A stretch of 64,000 nt of DNA, taken from Phenylobacterium sp. (lineage in GTDB: Bacteria > Pseudomonadota > Alphaproteobacteria > Caulobacterales > Caulobacteraceae). Location of the stretch: NCBI RefSeq assembly GCF_030681155.1, contig NZ_JAUXXE010000030.1, forward strand, positions 206,026 to 270,025, read 5' to 3'. Both the position numbers and the translations under genes were made by a program. Each line of letters begins with the position of its first letter. The first letter of the stretch is position 1. This document shows positions 32,792-41,459 of this stretch, in pieces. The notes under the pieces were generated by a model. That model was not told where the DNA came from. It made no database searches and saw only the letters and a list, made by a program, of their open reading frames with translations.

Positions 32792-34185
32792 ACCCGTTGA
32801 CCCTGATGGCCAACGCGGCCAGCCGCAGCCTTTCGACCATGTTCCCGGGTTTCTTCGGGACGGCCAAGCACGACCACTACAAGGACTTCGGTTTCCCGAC
32901 GAACCCGCAGTTCGGCCAGTTCTACGACATGTATCGGCGCAACAGTTTGGCGCGCGCCGCGGTCAACAAGACGATCCTGAAGAGCTGGCAGGACACGCCG
33001 TTCCTTCAGGAATACCAGCGCGACGGCGCCGGGCCGCAGGGCAAGCGCAAGCAGGCCGAGACCCGCCGCGAGAAGGAGATCCGCGAGCGCTTCTCCGACT
33101 TGCGCGTCTGGCAACAGCTCGCGGAGGCCGACCGCCGCTCGATGGTCGGCAAGTACGCTGGCGTCATCCTGCGTCTGGCCGACAGCAAGCGATTCATGGA
33201 CCCGGTGGACACCGTTCCCGGCGGTCTGGATGGCCTGGTGGAGGTCATTCCCGCCTGGGAAGGCCAGCTTACGGTTTCCGAGTGGGACACCGATGAGAGG
33301 TCGGACGGCTACGGCCATCCGAAGATGTTCCAATTCCAGGAAGCTTCTGTCGACGAAGGCAAGGCTCAGCCCCGCGCCTTCCAGATCCACCCCGACCGGG
33401 TGGTGATCTGGTCGGACGACGGCACGGTGAACTGCAGCTCAGCCATTGAGCCCGGCCTGAACGACCTGATGACGATCGAGAAGATTGTCGGCGCTGGCGG
33501 GGAGGGCTTCTGGAAGAACGCTAAGGCCTCGCCGGTTCTGGAGATCGACAAGGACGCCAAGGTCGAGACCATGGCGAAGGCCATGGGCGTCCCGGTCAGC
33601 GAACTCGCCGACAAGATGGACGAGCAGGTCAACGACTGGCAGCGCGGCTTTGACGCCATGCTGATGCTTCAGGGCATGAAGGCGACCGCCCTTCAGATCA
33701 CCCTGCCATCGCCGGAGCACTTCTTCTCCATCGCCGTGCAGTCGTTCGCGGCGTCGTTCCTGATGCCTGTGAAGATCCTCGTCGGCATGCAGACCGGCGA
33801 ACGCGCCAGCACCGAAGACGCCCAGGAGTGGGCTCAGACCAACAAGGCCCGCCGCGCCGACCGCGTGATCCCCAACATCATGGGCCTCGTCCGCCGGCTG
33901 GAGCACTTCACCATCCTGCCGGAGCGAGACTGGTTCATCTCCTGGACCGACCTCACCGAAAGCTCGATGGGCGAGAAGATCGACCGCGTCGGGAAGATGG
34001 CTGAGACCAACGCCAAGATGCAGGCCACCGGCGAGCGCGTGTTCACCGGCGATGAGATGCGTGCGGCGGTTGATTTGGAGCCGCTCACCCCGGCTCAGAA
34101 GGCGCTGCTCAAGCCTGAGGCTGAAGAGACGGACGACGGCCAGGCCGACGACAAGACCGACCCCAGCAAGGACGACGCAGAATGA
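32788..34185 (+). CDS. Phage portal protein (DUF1073-like)
   Basis: A 465-residue portal that forms the DNA entry ring of the head. YRRNSLARAAVNKTILKSWQ near residue 50 and the later RGFDAMLMLQGMKATAL and PVKILVGMQTGERASTEDAQ fit the DUF1073-type portals. It follows terminase with an ATGA overlap. The C-terminus is acidic and low-complexity. Confidence 0.85.
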   Translation: MNPLTLMANAASRSLSTMFPGFFGTAKHDHYKDFGFPTNPQFGQFYDMYRRNSLARAAVNKTILKSWQDTPFLQEYQRDGAGPQGKRKQAETRREKEIRERFSDLRVWQQLAEADRRSMVGKYAGVILRLADSKRFMDPVDTVPGGLDGLVEVIPAWEGQLTVSEWDTDERSDGYGHPKMFQFQEASVDEGKAQPRAFQIHPDRVVIWSDDGTVNCSSAIEPGLNDLMTIEKIVGAGGEGFWKNAKASPVLEIDKDAKVETMAKAMGVPVSELADKMDEQVNDWQRGFDAMLMLQGMKATALQITLPSPEHFFSIAVQSFAASFLMPVKILVGMQTGERASTEDAQEWAQTNKARRADRVIPNIMGLVRRLEHFTILPERDWFISWTDLTESSMGEKIDRVGKMAETNAKMQATGERVFTGDEMRAAVDLEPLTPAQKALLKPEAEETDDGQADDKTDPSKDDAE

Positions 34186-34439
34186 AGAACCAGTTCCCCG
34201 TCCGGGGCGCGACGACCTCTGCCGTCGAGATGTTCACCATCGCTCCTCATGCTACCGACGAGCTGCCGCAGGTCCCGCGCGCGATCTACGTCGGAGGTGC
34301 GGGTAACCTCGCCGTGGTGACGCAGGGCGGCGAGACGGTCGTCTTCAAGGGGCTCGGGGCAGGGCAAACGCTGGTGATCGCACCGGCGCGTGTCCTCATC
34401 GCCGGTACGACCGCCACCGACCTCGTGGGTCTGGTCTGA
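34182..34439 (+). CDS. Spike-base-like small protein (RCAP_Rcc01079-type)
   Basis: An 85-residue beta-rich protein: PRAIYVGGAGNLAVVTQGGE, VVFKGLGAGQTLVI, then AGTTATDLVGLV. The pattern matches the small spike base proteins of alphaproteobacterial gene transfer agents and phages. Its location between portal and protease, rather than among tail genes, fits a head-spike or vertex decoration. It is joined to both neighbours by overlaps. Confidence 0.65.
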   Translation: MKNQFPVRGATTSAVEMFTIAPHATDELPQVPRAIYVGGAGNLAVVTQGGETVVFKGLGAGQTLVIAPARVLIAGTTATDLVGLV

Positions 34440-35605
34440 TGCGCCTGTTCCTGGCGAACCACGCCGAGGGCGAACAGGTTCGGGTGAACATCCGCGCCGT
34501 CGCCAACACCGCAGCGATCCGGCGCGAGAAGCGCGGCGACCGTGACGTCATCATCGTCCCCAGCGCCACGCTCCCCGACAACGTGGTGATGAACGGCATT
34601 CTCTATCCGGCTGCCGAGATCGAGAAGAGCTTCAAGGGCCTGGAGCGGACGCCTGCGCCCCTCGGACACCCGACGATCAACGGCAAGTTCGTCTCTGCAC
34701 GCGATCCGGAAGGGATCAACCTCACCTACATCGGCGCCTGGAACGAGAACGTTCGGCGTGAGAATGGCCGGGTGCTCCTCGACAAGGTGATCGACGTCGA
34801 GGTCGCCAATCGCACCGAGGGCGGCAAGGCCGTACTTGCGGCGATCGACAAGGGCGGCCCAATTCACACCTCCACGGGTTTGCTGGCCCGCATGGAGCCG
34901 GTGGCCAACGCCACCACGCACACCCGCATCGCTCGGGGCTACGTGTTCGACCATGACGCGATCCTTCTGGATGAGAAGGGCGCGGCCACCCCGGAGGCGG
35001 GCGTCGGCATGATGGTCAACGCTGCCGGCGATGAAGAAGAGATCGAGGTCGTCAACTCCGTCATCGAGGATGATGCGGAACGCGATCTCGGTTGGGCGCT
35101 GGATTCAGCGCTGAAGGCTCTGGAGAAGCGCCAACGCGCGCCGCTCTTGGAGCGAGCCAAAGCCGCATTGATCGAAGTCTTCACCGGCTCCGAGCGGGAA
35201 CCCTCAAACAACCAGAAGGACGACGACATGGACAAGGTCCAGTTCGACGAGCTTTCCGCGAGGGTGAACACCCTCTCGGAGGCTGTTAAGCCCGAGGCGC
35301 TGGCTGCCGCTATGGCCACTGCTGTCGGCAACGCAGTCGCCGCGGCGATGAAGCCGCTGGTGGATGCCCAGGAAGCTGTGGCCAACAGCCTGAAGGCCAA
35401 GGACGACGCCGAGCTGACTGATCTGGTCGGCAAGATCGTCAAAGCCAACATCATGGACGAGGACGCGGCGAAGGAGCTGACGCTCAACGCCGCGCGCGCC
35501 CTCGCCAAGAAGGCCGAGCCTGGCAAGGCCGCCCCGCTGACCAACGCCTTCAACGGCCCCGGCGGTGACAAGCCTGCCTACACCCTGCCCAAGGCGGAGG
35601 CGTAA
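34439..35605 (+). CDS. DUF2213 head maturation protease fused to scaffold
   Basis: A 388-residue protein. The N-terminal 190 residues are the DUF2213 protease-like domain (APLGHPTINGKFVSARDPEG, then GGPIHTSTGLLARM). The C-terminal half, from about residue 264, is helical and acidic like a capsid scaffold. Within the head operon it should assemble and then mature the prohead. TGATG overlap with the upstream gene. Confidence 0.8.
   Translation: MRLFLANHAEGEQVRVNIRAVANTAAIRREKRGDRDVIIVPSATLPDNVVMNGILYPAAEIEKSFKGLERTPAPLGHPTINGKFVSARDPEGINLTYIGAWNENVRRENGRVLLDKVIDVEVANRTEGGKAVLAAIDKGGPIHTSTGLLARMEPVANATTHTRIARGYVFDHDAILLDEKGAATPEAGVGMMVNAAGDEEEIEVVNSVIEDDAERDLGWALDSALKALEKRQRAPLLERAKAALIEVFTGSEREPSNNQKDDDMDKVQFDELSARVNTLSEAVKPEALAAAMATAVGNAVAAAMKPLVDAQEAVANSLKAKDDAELTDLVGKIVKANIMDEDAAKELTLNAARALAKKAEPGKAAPLTNAFNGPGGDKPAYTLPKAEA
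35228..35605 (+). CDS. Nested scaffold protein from an internal start, predicted
   Basis: An in-frame ATG at 35228 has AGAAGGA upstream (7-8 nt spacing) and begins MDKVQFDELSARVNTLSEAV, the exact border of the helical scaffold half. Nested protease/scaffold pairs are known in lambda-like phages. If used it yields 125 residues. Confidence 0.5.
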   Translation: MDKVQFDELSARVNTLSEAVKPEALAAAMATAVGNAVAAAMKPLVDAQEAVANSLKAKDDAELTDLVGKIVKANIMDEDAAKELTLNAARALAKKAEPGKAAPLTNAFNGPGGDKPAYTLPKAEA

Positions 35606-35607
35606 CC

Positions 35608-36063
35608 ATGGCCCGGTACAACAAGATCTACGCCGGCCCGGTGACTGAGGTCACCCCGCAGGTCCGCGAGCTTCCTGCCGCCGCCGCCATCACGCCTGGC
35701 CAGTTGATTGTGGTCTCGTCCGGCAAGTTCACGCCCGCCGGCGCGACTACGGTCGGCAAGCTCTACGTCGCCCAGGAGAACTATCTCGCCCTGGAAGGCG
35801 TCGATACCGCCTATGCGATCGACGACGTGGTCATCGGGATGGAGCTGCTCGACGAGCAGTTCTTCAACGTCCGCGTCGCTACTGGCGTGAATGTGGCGCT
35901 CGATGCCGCTCTAGTTCCCGGCGCCAACGGCACCGTGGCGCTCTCGGCCGTCGGCTCCAAGCAGGTCATCGCCTTCGCCGAGGAGGCCCTCAACAACACT
36001 TCAGGTGCGACCCAGCTCGTCCGCGTCCGCGCGGCGAAGGGCTACCTGACCCCGGCCTCTTAA
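35608..36063 (+). CDS. Head decoration/stabilisation protein, probable
   Basis: A 151-residue beta-rich protein (ITPGQLIVVSSGKFTPAGAT, then VGKLYVAQENYLALEGVDTA) lying between protease and major capsid gene, where capsid cement proteins are found. The fold resembles DUF2190-like decoration proteins. Start is 3 bases after the previous stop. Confidence 0.7.
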   Translation: MARYNKIYAGPVTEVTPQVRELPAAAAITPGQLIVVSSGKFTPAGATTVGKLYVAQENYLALEGVDTAYAIDDVVIGMELLDEQFFNVRVATGVNVALDAALVPGANGTVALSAVGSKQVIAFAEEALNNTSGATQLVRVRAAKGYLTPAS

Positions 36064-36077
36064 GGAGGGCTCAGAGC

Positions 36078-37139
36078 ATGCGCTATTTCGACGAAACCCT
36101 CGTCGCCAACCACTCCGAGCACCGCAACTGGTGGGGTGAGTTGTCGGTCAACCGCGAGCACTTCCACCGCAGCGAGACCTCCCACGCGGCCTTGATAGCC
36201 GAAATGGGCGTCGCCAACGCCGCTTCGATCCTTCCGCGTGATGCTTGGCTCGAAATGGACGGCATCACCCGCCGCGTCATGCGTGACGACGAGGGCGAGG
36301 TCTACATGCGCGACCTGATGGCGCTGGCCAAGCCGGTGAACATCGGCAAGCTCGTCCACATGACCCGCGTGTCTTCGGACGCCGGCAAGGTGGTCCGCTC
36401 TATGTCGGGCCAAGTGCCGGTCGGCATGGACAAGGTGGTCTACGACTACCGTGGCGCGCCGGTGCCGATCTTCTCGACCGCCTATGGCCGGGAATGGCGC
36501 GAGTGGAACACGTTGCAGAGCGAGAACTTCGACGCTCTGTTGGACGACCAGGAAGCCCACACCGCCGCCCTGCGCCGTGACCAGGCCGACTATGTCCTGA
36601 ACGGCGATATCAAGCTCTCGGTGAAGGGCTACAAGGGCTACGGCATCCGCAACAACCCGCTGACCAAGCTGGTCAATCTGGGTTCGGGCGCTGGGGGGGC
36701 GAACATCAACCTCACCACGGCCACCGCCGATGCCCTGGACGTGTTCTTCAGCCAAACCCTCGGCGCCATGCTTGACGCCAATCTGATCGTTGGGAAGGTG
36801 AACCTCTACATCTCGCCCGACATCGCCCGGGCCTGGGACAAGACCTATTCCGGCTCGGCCGGCTTCAAGGAGGGGACGGTCTTCGACTTCCTCAAGAAGA
36901 ACCGCCGGATCAACAAGATCGAGGTCACCTACAAGCTGACCGGCAACGAGTTCTTCGGCTTCGTTCCCAGCTCGGAATACATCCGCCCGCTGGTTGGCAT
37001 GGCCATGAACACGACCGCCATGGCGCGCCCGAACCCGACGGACAACTACCAATTCCTGGTGATGGGCGCCCTCGGGCTGGAAGAACGCGCCGACTACAAC
37101 GGCAAGTCCGGCGTCTTCGCCTCCGTCATCGTCAACTAA
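36078..37139 (+). CDS. Major capsid protein (DUF6260-like)
   Basis: A 353-residue protein that should build the icosahedral head. RYFDETLVANHSEHRNWWGE at the start and the tail NYQFLVMGALGLEERADYNG fit the DUF6260 major capsid family, presumed HK97 fold. It is the largest head gene apart from portal and protease and has a GGAGG-type site upstream. Confidence 0.85.
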   Translation: MRYFDETLVANHSEHRNWWGELSVNREHFHRSETSHAALIAEMGVANAASILPRDAWLEMDGITRRVMRDDEGEVYMRDLMALAKPVNIGKLVHMTRVSSDAGKVVRSMSGQVPVGMDKVVYDYRGAPVPIFSTAYGREWREWNTLQSENFDALLDDQEAHTAALRRDQADYVLNGDIKLSVKGYKGYGIRNNPLTKLVNLGSGAGGANINLTTATADALDVFFSQTLGAMLDANLIVGKVNLYISPDIARAWDKTYSGSAGFKEGTVFDFLKKNRRINKIEVTYKLTGNEFFGFVPSSEYIRPLVGMAMNTTAMARPNPTDNYQFLVMGALGLEERADYNGKSGVFASVIVN

Positions 37140-37193
37140 GCCTGGAGGCCTCGCCTTCGGGCGGGGCCGTCCTCACGCCTGAGGAGGGCGAAC

Positions 37194-37535
37194 ATGAAGA
37201 TCAAAATCACCGCCGCCGGTATCTTTGACGGGGAGGGCCGGGAGGTCCCCATCGGGACGGAAGTCACGCTGACTGAGGAGCCCACGGGCTGGGCTGGCCG
37301 GTACACGATCCTGTCAGGCGATGCGACCGACGACGAGAAGGTCGCCGTCATCAATCCGGCTGACGCTCCTCAGCCCGTCCTTCCGCTTGAAGCGAAGGAC
37401 CAGGGCGGCGGCTGGTGGGCCGTGACCGACGCCACTGGCGCTACGTTCGGCAAGAAGCTCCGCAAGGACGACGCCGAAGCCTTCAACACCCTGACCGACG
37501 ACGAGAAGGTCGAAATGGTCTCGGGCGAGGACTGA
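37194..37535 (+). CDS. Hypothetical head-operon protein
   Basis: A 113-residue acidic protein starting MKIKITAAGIFDGEGREVPI. Such proteins regularly lie right after the capsid gene in siphoviruses. A possible head-tail joining or capsid accessory role is inferred from place only. AGGAGG precedes the ATG. Confidence 0.6.
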   Translation: MKIKITAAGIFDGEGREVPIGTEVTLTEEPTGWAGRYTILSGDATDDEKVAVINPADAPQPVLPLEAKDQGGGWWAVTDATGATFGKKLRKDDAEAFNTLTDDEKVEMVSGED

Positions 37536-37539
37536 TCCA

Positions 37540-37962
37540 ATGGCGGGGTATGGCAGCCTGGAGGGTTGGCGAGCTTACGCGCTGGCGCGGGGCGATAGCG
37601 CTCCGACCAGCGCCCCAGACGTCGACGCTCAGGCTGCTCTGCTCCGCGCATCGGACCACGTTCGATATCGCTACGTCGCCAACCTGCTCCCCGGCCTTGA
37701 TGAAACCCTCGAGGTCGTGGAGCCGGCTACCTACGTCGCCGCCTCGCTGGAGTTGGCGACGCCGGGCTTCTTCTCTCGGACCTACACGCCTGGCGAACAG
37801 AAGGTGCTGACCCAGGTCGAGGGCATCAAATGGACCGTCGTCGGGGACGCTTCGAAGTCCTTCGCCGCCGCGCCGACCTCCACTTTGATCGACGCCATGT
37901 TCGCGCCGTTCCTCATCGACCGCGACGTCCCGGGCTTCATGCTGAGGGCGGTCGGTGGCTGA
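37540..37962 (+). CDS. Head-tail adaptor, DnaT_2-like
   Basis: A 140-residue protein (GSLEGWRAYALARGD...DAQAALLRASDHVRYRY) with the layout of the DnaT_2-like proteins now taken as phage head-tail adaptors (gp6-like). The position after the capsid and before the closure protein agrees. Confidence 0.65.
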   Translation: MAGYGSLEGWRAYALARGDSAPTSAPDVDAQAALLRASDHVRYRYVANLLPGLDETLEVVEPATYVAASLELATPGFFSRTYTPGEQKVLTQVEGIKWTVVGDASKSFAAAPTSTLIDAMFAPFLIDRDVPGFMLRAVGG

Positions 37963-38344
37963 GGACTGGGCGGCCATCGCCGCTGAGGTCAACGGGGGGC
38001 TAGGGGAGGTCGGCCAAGAGGTGACCATCGCCACGCCGGCCATCGACGGGGCCTATGATCCGATGACCGACACAGTGATCGGCGGCTCGGCGCCTATCGT
38101 CCAGCACGGCTCGGGTAGCCAAAAGTCATACAGCGCTCGCTCCATCGACGGGACGGTGATCCAGCAGGGCGATGTTCAGTTCATGCTCTCGCCCCTGAAG
38201 ACCGATGGTTCGCCGATCTCGGCGCCCGTCGCCGACCGGGACACGCTGACCAAGCTCGATGGCCCGTGGGCGATCAAGCACGTCGACACCGTCGCGCCGG
38301 CGGGCGTGCCGGTACTGTTTAAGCTTCAGCTTCGTCGGGGGTAG
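37955..38344 (+). CDS. Head closure/neck protein, probable
   Basis: A 129-residue protein starting at a GTG that overlaps the adaptor by 8 bases. Beta-rich; the SYSARSIDGTVIQQGDVQFM region fits the head-closure family. Its end overlaps a reverse-strand small gene by 26 bases. Confidence 0.65.
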   Translation: MAEDWAAIAAEVNGGLGEVGQEVTIATPAIDGAYDPMTDTVIGGSAPIVQHGSGSQKSYSARSIDGTVIQQGDVQFMLSPLKTDGSPISAPVADRDTLTKLDGPWAIKHVDTVAPAGVPVLFKLQLRRG

Positions 38345-38513
38345 GTCCGACGGTGACGCCCCGTTCTCTGAGGACTTCCTTAGCGGCGGTCATCAGGCCG
38401 CCGCGGAAGCTGCTCTTACGGACGCCATCGACGAGCTCGTCCGTGGTCATGCTTTGCATCGACTTACGGTGAAGTTCGAACTCGTGAGCCCGGACTTCGC
38501 GCTTTGTCACCAT
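38319..38513 (-). CDS. Small reverse-strand gene inside the late operon
   Basis: A 64-residue basic helical protein (MVTKREVRAHEFELHRKSMQ...) with a strong GGAGGTGA site 4 bases upstream of the ATG. It sits between two head-tail connector genes but reads against them. The strong ribosome site and protein-like composition support it as an antisense-orientation moron. Function unknown. Confidence 0.6.
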   Translation of the reverse strand: MVTKREVRAHEFELHRKSMQSMTTDELVDGVRKSSFRGGLMTAAKEVLRERGVTVGPTPDEAEA

Positions 38514-38546
38514 GAGCTCACCTCCAATCCAAGCTGAAGGTAGCAC

Positions 38547-38972
38547 ATGGGTCTTGCTCTCGGCATCCGCTCCCACGCGGCCAAAGCGATGGGAACGGTA
38601 GACACGGTCGTGCGCGAGACGGTCCTGGAGTTCGCCGACCGCCTGACCACCGAGTGGACGCCGTTCGGCAATCCCGAGCTCTGGAAATCTCCGCCGCCTG
38701 CCGACTACCGGCCCGGCAATCTTCAATCGTCCTGGTTCTTCTCTGTTGGCGCGCCTTCGCGGGCGACGACGGAGCGAACCGACATCCGCGCCGTGAACGA
38801 TCTGGACCAACTGCCTGAGCATGCTGGTCAAAAGGTCTACCTCACCAACAACGCGCCGCACGCTGGGGCCATCGAGGACGCTCACTCGTCCCAGGCGCCC
38901 ATCGGCATCATGTGGGCGGCCGGTGAGTTCTCGCCGATGGCCGCCACCATAGCTCGGAGACATTCGTCATGA
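38547..38972 (+). CDS. Tail completion/minor neck protein (HK97 gp10-like), predicted
   Basis: A 141-residue protein; VRETVLEFADRLTTEWTPFG and later YLTNNAPHAGAIEDAHSSQA followed by GIMW are characteristic of the gp10-like neck proteins. It is followed by the tail terminator with an ATGA overlap. Confidence 0.7.
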   Translation: MGLALGIRSHAAKAMGTVDTVVRETVLEFADRLTTEWTPFGNPELWKSPPPADYRPGNLQSSWFFSVGAPSRATTERTDIRAVNDLDQLPEHAGQKVYLTNNAPHAGAIEDAHSSQAPIGIMWAAGEFSPMAATIARRHSS

Positions 38973-39370
38973 GCGATCAGGTGATGCGCGGGCTGTTGCA
39001 GACGCGCCTGCTTAGCCTCGGCTGGGCGGCCCAGACGGTGTTTGAGAAGCGCAGCTTCACGCCGACCCCCGGCGTTCCATATCAGGAGGCTACGACCGTC
39101 TTCTCAGAGGCCGAGGCCATCACGCTGGCCGGCAGCGATCACGGCCGCGGCGTCTTCCAGGTCCGGCTCATGTACCCGCTGCTACCGGCCGAAGGCATCG
39201 GCGAGGCGTGGGCGCGAGCCGAAGAGATCCGCGCGCTCTTCCCCCGGAACCTCAAGATCCTGGGCGGTGGGGCGACGGTGAAGATCATGCGCAAGCCGGT
39301 CATCACCCGCGGCACGCCTCAGGGCGACCGGGACGTCACGATCATCAGGGTCAGGTTCTCCGACCGCTGA
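38969..39370 (+). CDS. Tail terminator (DUF4128-like)
   Basis: A 133-residue protein. VFQVRLMYPLLPAEGIGEAW and the preceding SEAEAITLAGSDHGRG fit the DUF4128 tail terminator family that caps the tail tube and joins it to the head. Confidence 0.75.
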   Translation: MSDQVMRGLLQTRLLSLGWAAQTVFEKRSFTPTPGVPYQEATTVFSEAEAITLAGSDHGRGVFQVRLMYPLLPAEGIGEAWARAEEIRALFPRNLKILGGGATVKIMRKPVITRGTPQGDRDVTIIRVRFSDR

Positions 39371-39410
39371 GCCCCCCGGGCCCCGCGCCCGCTTCACTGA
39401 GGACGACACC

Positions 39411-39683
39411 ATGCACACCGTGAAAAACACGGGCGACACCACGCGCCGGTTCAACGCCCGGCGGCCTGACGGCAACCTGTTCATCGCGCGGCTTGCGCCT
39501 GGCGAAAGCGGCGAGTTCGACGCCGACGTGAAACAGGCTGTCTTTGTGCGGGGCCACCTGAAGGTCACCGAGGTCAACGGCAAGCCCAAGGCCGCGCCAA
39601 AGGCAGCCGCGAAGAAGCGCGCCGCCCCCAAGACTGTCCCTGCCGGGAAGGCGACCCCGGCCGCCGCCGACCCCGAAGCCTGA
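39411..39683 (+). CDS. Hypothetical tail-operon protein
   Basis: A 90-residue protein: a beta-rich first half (MHTVKNTGDTTRRFNARRPD) and a Lys/Ala/Pro-rich tail (PKAAPKAAAKKRAAPK). Position between tail terminator and tail tube is the only hint to function. Confidence 0.6.
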   Translation: MHTVKNTGDTTRRFNARRPDGNLFIARLAPGESGEFDADVKQAVFVRGHLKVTEVNGKPKAAPKAAAKKRAAPKTVPAGKATPAAADPEA

Positions 39684-39766
39684 TCCAACCAACGCCACCG
39701 GCCACGGTGCGTCCCAACGTCGGGCTTCACCCGACGTGATCCCCACCCCGCACAAGGAGCGACACC

Positions 39767-40228
39767 ATGCCGGGAGCTACTGAAGCCTTCACGTCTGCTG
39801 GTTCTGAGCTGGCGATTTCTGCCGCCCTGCCGGCCACCCCCAACGCGGTCGGGTTTGCCGCGCTGACTTGGATCGATATCGAAGAAGTCACTGACCAGGG
39901 TGCCACCGGTCGCACCTACAACATCGTCAATCACCAGCCGCTCAAGAGCCGAGGCGTGGTGAAGCTCAAGGGCAGCTTCAATGACGGCGCGAAGACCGTC
40001 CAGGCAGCCTATGCCCCCGGCGATCCTGGCCAAGCCCTGGTCGCGACCGCGCTCGACGACGACGACTTCTATTCGTTCCGTGAGACGCTGCAGGACGGCA
40101 CGATCAAGTACTTCCTGGCCCAGGTTACCAGCGCGCCGACCAATGTCGGCGGTGCCGACACGGTCACCGGCACGACCTTCAACCTGGAGATCAAGTCCGG
40201 GTCGTTGATCACCGTGCTGCCCACCTAA
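39767..40228 (+). CDS. Major tail tube protein
   Basis: A 153-residue protein with the siphovirus tail tube pattern: FAALTWIDIEEVTDQGATGR, then VVKLKGSFNDG, DDDFYSFRETLQDGTIKYFL and the final strand-rich region. AGGAG lies 6 bases before the ATG. It would polymerise around the tape measure. Confidence 0.8.
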   Translation: MPGATEAFTSAGSELAISAALPATPNAVGFAALTWIDIEEVTDQGATGRTYNIVNHQPLKSRGVVKLKGSFNDGAKTVQAAYAPGDPGQALVATALDDDDFYSFRETLQDGTIKYFLAQVTSAPTNVGGADTVTGTTFNLEIKSGSLITVLPT

Positions 40229-40305
40229 GCGCAGCCAGAACAACTACTTCCCCCGACAACTTCACGGGACGGTCGCGCCGTCCTGCTTTTTCAGAAAGCA
40301 CCGCC

Positions 40306-40776
40306 ATGACTGAGCTTTTCGACATCTCCGCGATCGAGGTCGCTGACACCTTCGACGTGGTCCTCGAGCATCCCAAGACGAAGGAGCCGATCCTCGTCGG
40401 CGGGACGGAAGTGACCAACGAGGATGGCGAGACCACCAACGTCGGCGGTGTGCCGATGAGCGTGACTGTCTACGGGCCCGGCTCGAAGCAATTTAAGGCC
40501 GCCAAATCAGCGCAGTCGAACCGCAACATGAAGCGCGCTCGCGCCAGCGGCGGCCGAGTCGAGACCACGGCGGACGAAGAAGCGGCCGATGCCGCGGCCT
40601 TCCTGTCCACGATCACGGTCTCGCTCAACAACTTCACTTACAAGGGCTTGCCGACCGACGCCCGCGACACCTTCCGCGCGCTCTATCTGGACCGGAAGAT
40701 GGGTTGGATCACTGATCAGGTGAACAACCAGGCGGGGGACTGGGGACGTTTTACGAAGGCTGCGCAAAGCAGCTAG
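40306..40776 (+). CDS. Tail assembly chaperone, upstream product (G-like)
   Basis: A 156-residue protein located between the tail tube and the tape measure. Terminates at the TAG at 40774. DTFDVVLEHPKTKEPILVGG at the start is typical of tail chaperones of this phage type. A -1 frameshift near its end would give the longer GT product (next entry). Confidence 0.75.
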   Translation: MTELFDISAIEVADTFDVVLEHPKTKEPILVGGTEVTNEDGETTNVGGVPMSVTVYGPGSKQFKAAKSAQSNRNMKRARASGGRVETTADEEAADAAAFLSTITVSLNNFTYKGLPTDARDTFRALYLDRKMGWITDQVNNQAGDWGRFTKAAQSS

Positions 40777-41150
40777 AGCTTCACGTTCGCCACCGGGCGT
40801 GGCTTCAGGCCACGCCAGAGAGGGCCGACAAGAAGGCGTCAGTTTCCCGTCTCACCACTTTTCAGAACAAGGCCAACCTGGGCGCCGACGTTCCTGACCT
40901 CGCGCTGCCGGCTATCGACGCTGGTGAACACCTCGTCGACTATCTGTTCGCGCTCGGGCCGGCTGCGGCCGGCGAGACGCTCACGTTCACCGAGATCGGC
41001 CACTGGTCGAACCTCACGGGGACGGTGCTCACCGCGTGGGAGGCCGAGACCCTTCGCAGGCTGTCATCGGCATACTTGAGCGAGTTGGATGCGGCGAGAG
41101 ATCCGAAGCGGCCGTCGCCGAAGAGGGCTGCGCAAGCCAGCCCGGCCTAG
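40306..41150 (+). CDS. Tail assembly chaperone, -1 frameshift product (GT-like)
   Basis: A second frame continues as GTFYEGCAKQLELHVRHRAW and 120 further residues to the TAG at 41148 and has no start codon of its own. It is in the -1 frame relative to the upstream product and overlaps it around 40730-40750, where runs of G (GCGGGGGACTGGGGACG) could allow slippage. This is the usual arrangement upstream of the tape measure in long-tailed phages. The exact slip site is inferred. Confidence 0.7.
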
Positions 41151-41407
41151 GCGCCCTTAACTGGCACCCGCGCCAGATTGCGCGATGTCTGATCGAAGAT
41201 CGCCCGGGCGCGTCTGATCGCCCGCGGCGCATGCGGCTCGGCTCTCTCTAGGGCGCCGGCGGCGTCGAAATAGATCTGATCCACGTCCTCAGGGCTGAGC
41301 AGCCCGCGCTCCTGAAGCGTCGTGAAAAGAGCGTGGACCAGCGCCTGGTGAGCGATCAGCGAAGCGCTGATTTCGTCCACCCCGGTCCATTCGTCATCAA
41401 CGTCCAT
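41147..41407 (-). CDS. Small reverse-strand gene before the tape measure
   Basis: An 86-residue protein (MDVDDEWTGVDEISASLIAH...), acidic then basic, helical, with GGAG 7 bases before the ATG at 41407. It reads against the late operon and its stop overlaps the end of the frameshifted tail chaperone by 4 bases. The composition is protein-like. Probably a moron; function unknown. Confidence 0.6.
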   Translation of the reverse strand: MDVDDEWTGVDEISASLIAHQALVHALFTTLQERGLLSPEDVDQIYFDAAGALERAEPHAPRAIRRARAIFDQTSRNLARVPVKGA

Positions 41408-41459
41408 TCGTCGCTCCAAGTGGGCGGAAACCTTAGCATATCGCCAGGGAGGCGCACGC

